This document shows positions 17,758 through 25,905 of a DNA stretch of 64,000 nucleotides, in pieces. Position numbers and translations under genes: made by a program. The notes under the pieces are model-generated. The model made no database searches. It was given only the letters and a program-made list of their open reading frames with translations, and was not told where the DNA came from. This DNA comes from Ignavibacteriales bacterium. Lineage in GTDB: Bacteria > Bacteroidota > Ignavibacteria > T3Sed10-11. The stretch's first letter is position 1. Each line of letters starts with the position of its first letter. The stretch spans positions 42,381-106,380 of the forward strand of contig PWTU01000190.1 of NCBI GenBank assembly GCA_003562775.1, in the 5' to 3' direction.

Positions 17758-20085
17758 ATGAAAAATTTACCAGTACTTCTGTCCTTGCTTCTCATATTTG
17801 GAATTATTTTAACTGTAAAAGCAGATGAACCTTCACGTGGTTGGCTGACGGTCGATTTAATTATGCGCGATGCGGCGTGGATGGGAATATCCCCGGGCGA
17901 TGTATTCTGGTCGGAAGACGGATCGGGTATTTATTTTCGGTGGAGAACAGAGGGGGATGATGGTGATTCACTTTATGTTGTGTCCGCTGAAGGCGGTATC
18001 CCGGAACGGGTATCAATTGAAGAATTTCGAAACCTTCCGTCGCAAAGGGGCGATTATACCCGGGACCGTTCGCAGAAGGTATATGATAAGCATGGTGATA
18101 TTTTTGTCTATGATGTTAACCGGAGAACTGAACGCCGGATAACGAACACTCTCGATCGAAAATCCAATCCCCGGTTTACTTTCGGTGAGAGAAAAATAAC
18201 ATTCGAAAGCGGAAGCAATCTATTTATGTATGATCTTGAATCGGGCTTGCTGTCCCAGCTTACCAATATCCGCAGCGGCTCACCGGCGCAAGAGGAGGGA
18301 CTTACAGAAAAGGAAGAATACTTACGGGATAGGGAACTCGAGTTATTCGAAGTGCTGCGTGAAAGAAAAAGAAGACGTGACGAGGAGGAAGCATTTCGTG
18401 AAGCCGTACGCCCGGAGCGTCCATCACCGTATCACAGAGGAAATAAATCGGTATCAAATTTTGTGCTCTCTCCGGATGAGCGGTATATTTCGTTTGTTTT
18501 GACGGAACAGGAGCGACGCACAAAGCCGACGGAGGTTCCGAATTACGTCACCGAAAGCGGTTACATGGAAACGATTCGAAGCAGGGCTAAAACCGGTTAC
18601 CCTCAGATTACTATGTCAATGCATATCTTTGATGCCGTCGGGGATACGGTAAGGGATATACAAGTTGATATGCTCAATAATGAAGATCGTTCCCGGAAGC
18701 CGTCGGAACTTATGTATGGTCCTGTCATCTGGTCGCCCGACGGAAAAAACGCAATATTTCAAATATTTTCTCAGGATAACAAACACGGGTGGATTGTCGG
18801 CGTCGATCCGGCAAAAGCAGCCGTAACCGATATCCTCGAGTATCAGTATGATGAGGCATGGTTAGGCGGACCGGGTATTAGAGGTTGGGGCATGCGATCA
18901 TCGATCGGCTGGATGCCCGATTCGGAACGAATTTATTTTCAGTCGGAAGAAACCGGCTATTCTCATCTGTATGTCGTCAACAAAGACGGCGCCGGTAAAC
19001 GACCATTGACGGAGGGAGCGTTCGAAGTATACAGCGCGGAAATTTCCCGCGATGAAAGCGTGTGGTATTTAATTACAAACGAAAAACATTTCGGTGAACG
19101 ACACCTTTACACAATGCCTCTCGAAGGCGGCGTACGCACTAAAATAACTTCGATGGAAGGGAGAAACGATGCATTTATCTCTCCGCGGGAGGATCGTATC
19201 GCGATTCTTCATTCATTTAAAAATAAAATGCCTGAGTTGTATGTTATGGATAATCAACCGGGCGCCGTTCCCGTTCGGATTACTCAATCACCGTCTGCGG
19301 AATTTTTATCATACGATTGGCGTATACCCGAACTTATCCTTTTTGAAGCACGCGACGGCGTCAAGGTTCCGGCGCGTTTATATTCTCCCGATGAACCGAA
19401 CGGCGCAGCAGTCATTTTTGTCCACGGTGCGGGGTACCTGCAAAATGCTCACCGGTGGTGGAGTAGATATTTCCGCGAATATATGTTCCATAACCTGCTC
19501 GCCGATATGGGATACACCGTTCTCGATATCGATTACCGCGGTAGTGCAGGGCTCGGCCGGGATTGGCGTACGGCAATATATACACATATGGGGGGCAAAG
19601 ATCTCGACGATCATATCGACGGAGCAAACTATCTTGTCGAAGAGCACGGAATCGATCGGGATCGCATCGGAATTTACGGAGGATCCTATGGTGGGTTCAT
19701 TGTGTTTATGGCGATGTTCACGGAACCGGGTGTCTTTGCAGCCGGTGCAGCTTTGCGTCCCGTAACCGACTGGGCTCACTACGCGCACTGGTATTCTTCG
19801 AACATTCTCGATATTCCGTTTGAAGATCACGAGAATTACCGGAGAAGTTCTCCCATATACCATGCCGAAGGATTTGAAGGTTCGCTGCTCATTACAGCGC
19901 CGATGGTCGATACCAATGTTCATTTTCAGGATGTGGTCCGGCTTTCACAACGTTTGATTGAACTGGGAAAAGAGAATTGGGAAGTCGCTCTTTATCCTGT
20001 AGAAGACCATGCTTTTATCGAACCGTCAAGCTGGAAGGATCAGTACAGAAGAATTTTACAATTGTTCGAGAATACATTGCATTAG
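17758..20085 (+). CDS. Secreted S9 family (prolyl oligopeptidase/DPP IV-like) serine peptidase
   Basis: A 775-residue exported peptidase. The signal peptide (LPVLLSLLLIFGIILTVKA) is followed by a beta-propeller with repeated WSPDGK/SRDES type blades. The C-terminal alpha/beta hydrolase has nucleophile S643 in GGSYGGF, probable acid D718 in MVDTNVHFQD and H751 in EDHAF. It probably cleaves peptides from the N-terminus in the periplasm or at the surface, supporting protein feeding. A highly charged segment (ELFEVLRERKRRRDEEEAF, about 195-220) interrupts the propeller and is unusual. It has its own candidate promoter and is followed by fabH after 22 bases. Confidence 0.92.
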   Translation: MKNLPVLLSLLLIFGIILTVKADEPSRGWLTVDLIMRDAAWMGISPGDVFWSEDGSGIYFRWRTEGDDGDSLYVVSAEGGIPERVSIEEFRNLPSQRGDYTRDRSQKVYDKHGDIFVYDVNRRTERRITNTLDRKSNPRFTFGERKITFESGSNLFMYDLESGLLSQLTNIRSGSPAQEEGLTEKEEYLRDRELELFEVLRERKRRRDEEEAFREAVRPERPSPYHRGNKSVSNFVLSPDERYISFVLTEQERRTKPTEVPNYVTESGYMETIRSRAKTGYPQITMSMHIFDAVGDTVRDIQVDMLNNEDRSRKPSELMYGPVIWSPDGKNAIFQIFSQDNKHGWIVGVDPAKAAVTDILEYQYDEAWLGGPGIRGWGMRSSIGWMPDSERIYFQSEETGYSHLYVVNKDGAGKRPLTEGAFEVYSAEISRDESVWYLITNEKHFGERHLYTMPLEGGVRTKITSMEGRNDAFISPREDRIAILHSFKNKMPELYVMDNQPGAVPVRITQSPSAEFLSYDWRIPELILFEARDGVKVPARLYSPDEPNGAAVIFVHGAGYLQNAHRWWSRYFREYMFHNLLADMGYTVLDIDYRGSAGLGRDWRTAIYTHMGGKDLDDHIDGANYLVEEHGIDRDRIGIYGGSYGGFIVFMAMFTEPGVFAAGAALRPVTDWAHYAHWYSSNILDIPFEDHENYRRSSPIYHAEGFEGSLLITAPMVDTNVHFQDVVRLSQRLIELGKENWEVALYPVEDHAFIEPSSWKDQYRRILQLFENTLH

Positions 20086-20107
20086 AAAACACACGTAAAG
20101 GATAATT

Positions 20108-21103
20108 ATGCGAAACAGCCGGATAACAGGGATAGGGCGTCACGTACCGGATCGTGTTATTACGAATTTCGACCTTGAAAAGATGATGGATACCAGCGAT
20201 GAGTGGATTCGGGAACGAACCGGTATACAAACACGACATTGGGTGCGTGAAGGCGACACTTTATCGGGGTTAGCGTATAATGCAACAATGAAAGCGCTTG
20301 ATATGGCTGGAAAGAAACCCGGTGAAATTCAATTCATAATATTTGCGAGTCTCGCGTCGGATCACGAATTTCCCGGCGGAGGATGTTTTCTGCAGAAGAA
20401 GTTGGGCATACCTGGTGTGCCGGCGATGGATATACGCAATGCGTGCAGCGGGTTTGTCTACGGACTTTCCGTTGCCGATCAGTTTATTAAAACCGGAATG
20501 TACGATACGATACTTCTCGTCGGTGCCGAGATCCAGAGTACCTCACTTGATCTCACAACCCGCGGACGCGATGTGTCGGTTATCTTCGGCGACGGAGCGG
20601 GCGCTGCCGTTATTACACCGACGGAGAAAGAAGAAAAGGGTGTGTTGACAACCCATCTCCACGCCGACGGAACATTTGCAGATAAATTATGGGCCGATGC
20701 TCCTTCGGTTAACGATAATCCGCGTATATCGAAAGCGCTGGTTGAGACCGATCGGATTTATCCCAAGATGGAAGGACGTTTTGTGTTTAAACATGCAGTC
20801 ACCCGTTTTCCCGAGGTTATTCACGAAGCTCTTGCCGCTGCGGGGTATACGAAGGATGATCTCGATCTGGTGATTCCTCATCAGGCAAACAGGCGAATCA
20901 CCGAAGCCGTAGCACATCAATTGCAACTGGGGATGGATAAAGTGTACAGCAACATCGAACGGTACGGGAATACGACCGCTGCATCGATTCCTATTGCAAT
21001 AAGTGAAGCGGTGGAGCAGGGACTGATAAAGGAAAACTCACTGGTATGTCTGGCATCTTTCGGCGCGGGATTTACATGGGCGTCAGCGTTGATCAGATGG
21101 TAG
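20108..21103 (+). CDS. fabH: 3-oxoacyl-ACP synthase III
   Basis: Condenses acyl-CoA with malonyl-ACP to start fatty-acid synthesis. The catalytic triad is visible: C113 in RNACSGFVYGL, H258 in IPHQANRRI and N288 in YGNTTAASIP. The 331-residue length and the N-terminal GIGRHVPDRVITNFDLEKM are typical. No other fab genes are nearby, so this could also be a dedicated homologue, but the match to housekeeping FabH is close. The 3' end overlaps the convergent metalloprotease gene by 21 bases. Confidence 0.93.
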   Translation: MRNSRITGIGRHVPDRVITNFDLEKMMDTSDEWIRERTGIQTRHWVREGDTLSGLAYNATMKALDMAGKKPGEIQFIIFASLASDHEFPGGGCFLQKKLGIPGVPAMDIRNACSGFVYGLSVADQFIKTGMYDTILLVGAEIQSTSLDLTTRGRDVSVIFGDGAGAAVITPTEKEEKGVLTTHLHADGTFADKLWADAPSVNDNPRISKALVETDRIYPKMEGRFVFKHAVTRFPEVIHEALAAAGYTKDDLDLVIPHQANRRITEAVAHQLQLGMDKVYSNIERYGNTTAASIPIAISEAVEQGLIKENSLVCLASFGAGFTWASALIRW

Positions 21104-22015
21104 GTCATCGTATTCATCTTCCTCCTCAGACTGACCGCGACGTTGAAGTATCGCCTTTATAAATGCAACGATTACAAGAATAGCCGCAATCAGGAAAAGG
21201 AATTGAAACATATTCCGGCTGATATAGGTAAACCACGAAACTTGCGCTTGAATATGATTTACCCAGTTATATTCGACCTGCCGCAAAGTATGTGGAAGAA
21301 CTGTAGCAAATGCCCGGTCGGCAGAGGCACCGTGCCGCATTTCGTGAAGAACCTCGATCAATGCTCTTTCACCATATACATCTACAATGTTTTCAATAAA
21401 GCTTAAGCTTTGTTGATACGCGAGCATCGTTTCGCTTCTGCCTGAGGGGAAGGAAACAAGCTCGTCAAAGCGGTACAGGTTATCGCGCATCGCAGCGCTT
21501 TCAAGCACCGACCACCCCGGGTCGGTTGCCAGCTCACTGATTCCCCCTGTTACCCACTGAGAGACTCCTTCATCAAGCCAGCGGGGCAGTATATTCGAAT
21601 CGATATGATGGTGCAAAACCAAATGGGATAACTCATGTTTTAATGTGCTTCGAAGTCTGAACGGATTGTCGACCATTCGTGTATAGTCGATGACCATGAG
21701 ATTTTGAGCCGGTATTGCAACTGCGACGACCATATCGCTGCCGAATGTGTCCCGAAAGCGTTTTCGGTCGTTCATAATAAAGATATTCGGTTTGAAGCTA
21801 ACCGGTAGGTGTAAGGTTTGTTCAAGCTCCATCTTGACCGGGGGGTAGATTCTTCCTATTTGTTGTGCAATATTATCAAGACGTGGAGGAAAGTGTATAA
21901 TTGCGTCTTCGGTTTCCAAAATTTTAAATTGATTATCATTAGCAGAAACAGGTATACCGCTTCGGTGTATGAATATCAGGAGTATCGCGAAAAACAAAAA
22001 TTTTAGCATATTCAT
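21083..22015 (-). CDS. Membrane-anchored peptidase MA-like (gluzincin) metalloprotease
   Basis: A 310-residue protein with an N-terminal signal (LKFLFFAILLIFIHRSG) and the zinc motif HELSH (H127, E128, H131). WLDEGVSQW supplies the likely third ligand E149, the arrangement of peptidase-MA-like proteins. A C-terminal membrane helix (FQFLFLIAAILVIVAFIKAIL, about 270-290) is followed by an acidic cytoplasmic tail. The protease domain therefore faces the periplasm. Substrates are unknown. The gene is convergent with fabH and overlaps its last 21 bases; it reads away from the tRNA cluster. Confidence 0.85.
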   Translation of the reverse strand: MNMLKFLFFAILLIFIHRSGIPVSANDNQFKILETEDAIIHFPPRLDNIAQQIGRIYPPVKMELEQTLHLPVSFKPNIFIMNDRKRFRDTFGSDMVVAVAIPAQNLMVIDYTRMVDNPFRLRSTLKHELSHLVLHHHIDSNILPRWLDEGVSQWVTGGISELATDPGWSVLESAAMRDNLYRFDELVSFPSGRSETMLAYQQSLSFIENIVDVYGERALIEVLHEMRHGASADRAFATVLPHTLRQVEYNWVNHIQAQVSWFTYISRNMFQFLFLIAAILVIVAFIKAILQRRGQSEEEDEYDDLPSDQR

Positions 22016-22067
22016 ACCTATAATATAATAAAAAAATGTATACCTATGTAAATGATTATTTAAATAC

Positions 22068-22096
22068 TTGCGTTCTTTACTGGAATTTTATATATT
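22068..22096 (+). promoter_or_regulatory. Candidate promoter of the tRNA-Gly/Cys/Leu cluster
   Basis: TTGCGT and TATATT are spaced by 17 bases, predicting a start near 22103 and a leader of roughly 100 bases before tRNA-Gly. No gene lies between. Confidence 0.45.
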
Positions 22097-22204
22097 TTAT
22101 GTGATTGATAGCTTCAGTGGAAATTGCTTCCCGATATACAGCATCGGGAGTGGAGCGTTCCGATTTATCGGTAATGTCGAGCGGGTACTGAGTGCAAAGC
22201 TAAA

Positions 22205-22277
<73 letters not shown>

Positions 22278-22399
22278 CTGCCCACGCGAAGAGGGATCTG
22301 TGGGCATAGTGATACCCTGAAAATTCAGGGTATAAAGTAAACAACCTCATTATATTTAAGCTGCCCCGCCGCCCACCCCACCAGGCGGTGGGGTTTTAG
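22278..22399 (+). terminator. Hairpin-rich trailer and terminator after tRNA-Gly
   Basis: Three hairpins follow the tRNA in order. TGCCCAC (22279-22285) pairs with GTGGGCA (22300-22306). ATACCCTGAA (22312-22321) pairs with TTCAGGGTAT. CCCCACC (22376-22382) pairs with GGTGGGG (22387-22393), followed by TTTT. Only the last has a T-run and looks like a rho-independent terminator; the other two may be processing stems. Confidence 0.6.
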
Positions 22400-22498
22400 T
22401 TATTGATTATTGAATAATGATTATTGAGAAAATATCTGACAGAAGTATGGTGGGACGCGCGAACAAATAATAAATAATCATTATTCAATAATCAATAA
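22400..22498. repeat. Perfect 26-bp inverted repeat around a 47-base spacer
   Basis: The arm at 22400-22425 (starting TTATTGATTATTGAATAATG) is exactly complementary to 22473-22498. The arms are themselves built of short ATTGA/ATAAT palindromes. The spacer contains no ORF and has different composition (GTGGGACGCGCG). This could be a small palindromic mobile-type repeat or a strong transcript-end stem; it sits between two tRNA genes. Confidence 0.75.
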
Positions 22499-22502
22499 AA
22501 AA

Positions 22503-22574
22503 GGCGCCGTACCCAAGTGGTAAGGGAGAGGTCTGCAAAACCTTTATGCGGCGGTTCGAATCCGCCCGGCGCCT
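22503..22574 (+). tRNA. tRNA-Cys (anticodon GCA)
   Basis: Acceptor GGCGCCG pairs with CGGCGCC, the anticodon loop is CTGCAAA, and the T arm is GGCGGTTCGAATCCGCC. The D loop is short, as usual for tRNA-Cys. No CCA is encoded. The last 16 bases recur downstream as part of a direct repeat. Confidence 0.96.
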
Positions 22575-22727
22575 CAGTAGAAAACTCTTAGTAAAATGCT
22601 GAGAGTTTTTTGTTTATTGTACGTTGAAAAGATCACGGCGGATCACCCGAAGGAGAGGAATGTGCGGAGCGGGTAATCCGCCCGGCGCCTCAGTAGAAAA
22701 CTCTTAGTAAAATGCTGAGAGTTTTTT
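22559..22727 (+). repeat. 53-bp direct repeat of the tRNA-Cys 3' end plus its terminator
   Basis: Copy one (22559-22611) and copy two (22675-22727) are identical over 53 bases: the last 16 bases of tRNA-Cys, a short linker and the terminator hairpin (AAAACTCTTAG / CTGAGAGTTTT with a T-run). They are offset by 116 bases. The 63 bases between them are unrelated to the tRNA but form an imperfect stem: GGCGGATCACCC (22637-22648) faces GGGTAATCCGCC (22671-22682), so copy two's tRNA portion is sequestered. The second copy has no 5' tRNA half and cannot be a functional tRNA. Confidence 0.88.
22581..22611 (+). terminator. Rho-independent terminator of tRNA-Cys
   Basis: An 11-bp stem with one G-T pair (AAAACTCTTAG / CTGAGAGTTTT), a 7-base loop and a run of T. 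An identical hairpin recurs at 22697-22728. Confidence 0.85.
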
Positions 22728-22728
22728 T
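22697..22728 (+). terminator. Second copy of the tRNA-Cys terminator
   Basis: Same stem-loop as at 22581-22611 with a slightly longer T-run. It is part of the 53-bp direct repeat and lies before tRNA-Leu, so tRNA-Leu probably depends on readthrough or its own start. Confidence 0.8.
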
Positions 22729-22787
22729 ATTGATTCTCCCCCATTTTTTTCGTATTTTTATATTCTATGAAAATTCTCAACCACCAT

Positions 22788-22876
22788 GCCGGGGTGGCGG
22801 AATTGGTAGACGCACAGGACTTAAAATCCTGGGTCCTGCAAAGGACGTGCCGGTTCGACTCCGGCCCTCGGTACCA
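22788..22876 (+). tRNA. tRNA-Leu (anticodon TAA)
   Basis: A class II tRNA of 89 bases including an encoded CCA. Acceptor GCCGGGG pairs with CCTCGGT through two G-U pairs. The D arm has TGGCGGAATTGGTAGACGC, the anticodon loop is CTTAAAA (TAA), a long variable arm (GGGTCCTGCAAAGGACGT) is present, and the T arm is CCGGTTCGACTCCGG. Confidence 0.96.
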
Positions 22877-22951
22877 AGTTAGTATTGTTCCACAAATTAA
22901 CTCGCCGTTTATTACCTGTCTATTATTTACATAATTAAGAGCGAGGGTGTT

Positions 22952-25021
22952 ATGAAATCACATTTTCGAATATATTGTACTTCATTAATTATACTTATTA
23001 TATCTTTCACCTTTTCCGGTTTCTCACAGGAAAAGGTGCCGCTCACACCAACCGATATGTGGGAATTGAAACGCGTCGGTTCGCTCAATGTTTCACCCGA
23101 CGGAAATAACGCCGCATTTACAGTAACCACTTTTGACATAGAAAAAAATCGGGGATCATCGGATATTTATATGCTCCGACTTGACGGCAGTGAGCCGTTC
23201 CGGTTTACACGTCATCCTGCATCGGATAGTTCACCCGTTTTCAGTCCGGATAGTAAAAACCTTGCATTTGTTTCGCGAAGGAATGGCAGCTCGGCACAAC
23301 TTTTTATTATCCCTGTCGATGGTGGTGAAGCAAGACAGGTTACCGAACTCCCGGTCTCTGTCTCTGCTCCGAAATGGTTTCCCGATGGTAAACGGATTGC
23401 ATTTGTTGCATCGGTGTACCCCGGCTATGATGGTGACTTTGATAAATTGAAATCTATGATTGAAGAGAACCGGGAAAGCAAAGTATCGGCAAAAGTAACG
23501 GAGAACAGAATTTACCGGCATTGGGATCGATGGTTAACCGACGGTATGTATCCAAGATTGTTTTCGGTCAATATCGAGACCGGTAAAGTGAAGGATCTTA
23601 TGCCCGGCACATCTGTATATTTTTCTATGATGGGCGGAGCGCAATATGATATTTCGCCCGACGGCAACGAGATTGCAGTATCAATCAACAGCACCGAACC
23701 GCCATACGAGCGATTGAATTACGATGTCTATTTGCTTAAAACAGACGGAAGCGGTGAAATGAAAAATATTACCGGCCACAATCCTGCCAACGACATTAAT
23801 CCGGTTTATAGCCCCGATGGTCGGACGATCCTGTACGGCAAGCAGCGATCGACTCATTTTTATGCAGACAAGGTACGATTGGTTCGATACGATTGTCAAA
23901 CAGGCGAACGTACGGTTCTTACCGAGGATATCGATTTTTCATTTCAGCAATGGGTGTGGTCGGAAAACGGTGAAACAATCTATTTTCACGCGGAGGATAG
24001 GGGAAAAAAATCTATTTTCTCACTTCCTGCTAACGGCGGAAGCGTTACCGAGATATTCCGGGGTGGAACAAACGATGCGGTTCAAATCGCGAGCAATAAC
24101 CGGCTGATCTTTTCTCACCAATCGTTTACACAACCACCGGCAATATTTGAAATGAAACGAGCCGGTCACGATTTAAAACAATTAACCTTTTTCAATAAAG
24201 AAATACTTGACAGGATAAAATTCGGTAACGTAGAAGATGTGACGTATAAAGGCGCGAATGACGCCAATGTGCAAATGTATATAGTCTATCCACCGGATTT
24301 TGACGCATCGAAAAAATGGCCGTTAGTGCATATGATACACGGCGGTCCGCACGGCATATTCGGTGATTTTTTCCATTTCAGATGGAATGCACAGCTATTC
24401 GCAGCGCCCGGTTATGTCGTAGCAATGTCGAACTTTCACGGTTCAACAAGTTTTGGTCAGGAGTTCGCTGAATCGATTCACGGCGCACATTCCGATAAGC
24501 CCTTCCGTGATATTATGAAAGCAACCGATTTTATGATCGATCGTGGGTACATAGATAAAACGCGAATGGCTGCAACCGGTGGCAGCTATGGGGGATATAT
24601 GGTGAGCTGGATTGCAGGACATACCGATAGATTTGCAGCACTGGTAAATCACGCCGGTGTATACAATATTATGGGACAATTTGCATCGGATGTAACTGCA
24701 CATAGGGCATATGCATACAGCGGTTCTCCCTGGGATGGCCTTGAACAGATGCAGGAGTGGAATCCCGCACTTCACGCTGAAAATTTCGTAACACCTATGC
24801 TTATTATACACGGCGAGCTTGATTACCGTGTACCCGTTACACAGGGACTTGAGGTGTACGGTGTGTTTAAAGGAAAAGGTACGGATGCGCGGTTGGTATA
24901 TTATCCCGACGAAAATCACTGGATACTGACACCGCAGAATTCGATATTTTGGTACGACGAACTCTATAGCTGGCTCGAACGTTATATTGGAAAAGGGCCT
25001 CTCGAGCTGACAAGGGACTAA
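22952..25021 (+). CDS. Secreted S9 family peptidase (acylaminoacyl/dipeptidyl peptidase type)
   Basis: A 689-residue exported serine peptidase, distinct from the one at 17758. It has a signal peptide (LIILIISFTFSGFSQ), then a WD40-like propeller with blades such as NVSPDGNNAAF, FSPDSKNLAFVSRR, YDISPDGNEIAVS and YSPDGRTILYG. The alpha/beta hydrolase has S545 in GGSYGGYMVSW, D624 in HGELDYRVP and H656 in DENHWI, and starts with the oxyanion segment MIHGGPHG. This is the layout of bacterial dipeptidyl/oligopeptide peptidases such as DPP5/AARE. GAGCGAGGG precedes the start. It follows tRNA-Leu by 75 bases. Confidence 0.94.
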   Translation: MKSHFRIYCTSLIILIISFTFSGFSQEKVPLTPTDMWELKRVGSLNVSPDGNNAAFTVTTFDIEKNRGSSDIYMLRLDGSEPFRFTRHPASDSSPVFSPDSKNLAFVSRRNGSSAQLFIIPVDGGEARQVTELPVSVSAPKWFPDGKRIAFVASVYPGYDGDFDKLKSMIEENRESKVSAKVTENRIYRHWDRWLTDGMYPRLFSVNIETGKVKDLMPGTSVYFSMMGGAQYDISPDGNEIAVSINSTEPPYERLNYDVYLLKTDGSGEMKNITGHNPANDINPVYSPDGRTILYGKQRSTHFYADKVRLVRYDCQTGERTVLTEDIDFSFQQWVWSENGETIYFHAEDRGKKSIFSLPANGGSVTEIFRGGTNDAVQIASNNRLIFSHQSFTQPPAIFEMKRAGHDLKQLTFFNKEILDRIKFGNVEDVTYKGANDANVQMYIVYPPDFDASKKWPLVHMIHGGPHGIFGDFFHFRWNAQLFAAPGYVVAMSNFHGSTSFGQEFAESIHGAHSDKPFRDIMKATDFMIDRGYIDKTRMAATGGSYGGYMVSWIAGHTDRFAALVNHAGVYNIMGQFASDVTAHRAYAYSGSPWDGLEQMQEWNPALHAENFVTPMLIIHGELDYRVPVTQGLEVYGVFKGKGTDARLVYYPDENHWILTPQNSIFWYDELYSWLERYIGKGPLELTRD

Positions 25022-25072
25022 TAATCTAAGAAACTAACTAACAATCATAATAATAAACGAGAGGAGTGGCGA

Positions 25073-25600
25073 ATGAATTATAATCAAGTAATCAAAAATA
25101 TTGTTGCGGTGTTGTTGTTGTTCTCCGGCGGACTTGTTTTTGCGCAAACGCAAGATGAAGAGTTTCAACAACTCTACCAGGAGTATATGGAATTAAATCA
25201 GCGCCTTCAGCAAATACAGCAGCAAGCTTTGCAAGATGAAAATGTCGCGGAACACGCAGAAGAATATTCTGCCTTCGTTGACGAGAAATTGAGAGAAATC
25301 GATCCGCGTGCAGGCGATCTCGTTGAACAACGGGAAGAGACAATAGATTTAATTCAGGCCGCACAAGCGGAGGGAGATTTCGAGTCGATTCAGGAACTCC
25401 AGCAAGGATATGAGCAAATCAGCCAGCAATTACAGCCATATATGCAACAGGCGATGGCAGATGAAGAAGTGCAGGAACGGCGGAACGAATTTGAAGAGAT
25501 CCTCGTAGGAAAAATGGAGGAAATAGACCCCGAAACGGTTCCGCTATTTAACAGAATGGCTGAACTGTCGGAGAAATTAGATAGAATGATGCAGCAATAG
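25073..25600 (+). CDS. Secreted glutamine-rich coiled-coil protein with an internal duplication, function unknown
   Basis: No family recognised. The 175-residue product has a signal peptide (LLLFSGGLVFAQ) and is otherwise almost entirely helical, rich in Q and E. Two repeats are visible: QQALQDENVAEHAEEYSAFV followed by DEKLREIDP (about residues 45-83), and QQAMADEEVQERRNEFEEIL followed by VGKMEEIDP (about 124-158). The shared pattern is LQ-QQAxxDExVxExxxE with KxxEIDPxxxxL. It may be a periplasmic scaffold or chaperone. It has a GAGAGGAGTGG site 51 bases after the peptidase and a strong terminator behind. Confidence 0.75.
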   Translation: MNYNQVIKNIVAVLLLFSGGLVFAQTQDEEFQQLYQEYMELNQRLQQIQQQALQDENVAEHAEEYSAFVDEKLREIDPRAGDLVEQREETIDLIQAAQAEGDFESIQELQQGYEQISQQLQPYMQQAMADEEVQERRNEFEEILVGKMEEIDPETVPLFNRMAELSEKLDRMMQQ

Positions 25601-25622
25601 ACAGTCAATGTCGATCCTGTCT

Positions 25623-25671
25623 AAATCAGGCAAATACGCGGGCATATACGGTATTTGCCTGATTTTTCTTT
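25623..25671 (+). terminator. Rho-independent terminator after the coiled-coil gene
   Basis: A perfect 15-bp stem, AAATCAGGCAAATAC with GTATTTGCCTGATTT, around a 13-base loop, followed by TTCTT. Confidence 0.85.
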
Positions 25672-25692
25672 CCAATTCAGAAATTATTTTTC

Positions 25693-25721
25693 TTGAATAA
25701 TTTTACCAAAATATGTATATT
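25693..25721 (+). promoter_or_regulatory. Candidate promoter of tRNA-Val and the thrS block
   Basis: TTGAAT and TATATT are separated by 17 bases, about 47 bases before tRNA-Val and just after the previous terminator. Confidence 0.5.
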
Positions 25722-25767
25722 AAGTATTCTTAGCTTAGAAGCGAGAAGAAGAATTATAGTGCTTCGC

Positions 25768-25841
<74 letters not shown>

Positions 25842-25853
25842 CGTTAAGATTAT

Positions 25854-25878
25854 AAATCGGAGTTTACTCCGATTTTTT
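25854..25878 (+). terminator. Terminator between tRNA-Val and thrS
   Basis: A perfect 10-bp stem, AAATCGGAGT with ACTCCGATTT, a 2-base spacer as loop centre, then T-run. It ends only 27 bases before the thrS ATG, so either thrS has a very short leader start or it is expressed by readthrough. No T-box features are present. Confidence 0.75.
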
Positions 25879-25905
25879 ATTGCCAATATTTATTCTGTGA
25901 GGTGC

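Noticed and set aside
19169-19765. 198-residue plus-strand ORF inside the S9 peptidase
   Set aside because: Out-of-frame shadow over the conserved catalytic domain.
25842-25905. Possible T-box riboswitch before thrS
   Set aside because: The gap after tRNA-Val is too short and holds only a simple terminator hairpin; no T-box sequence is seen.
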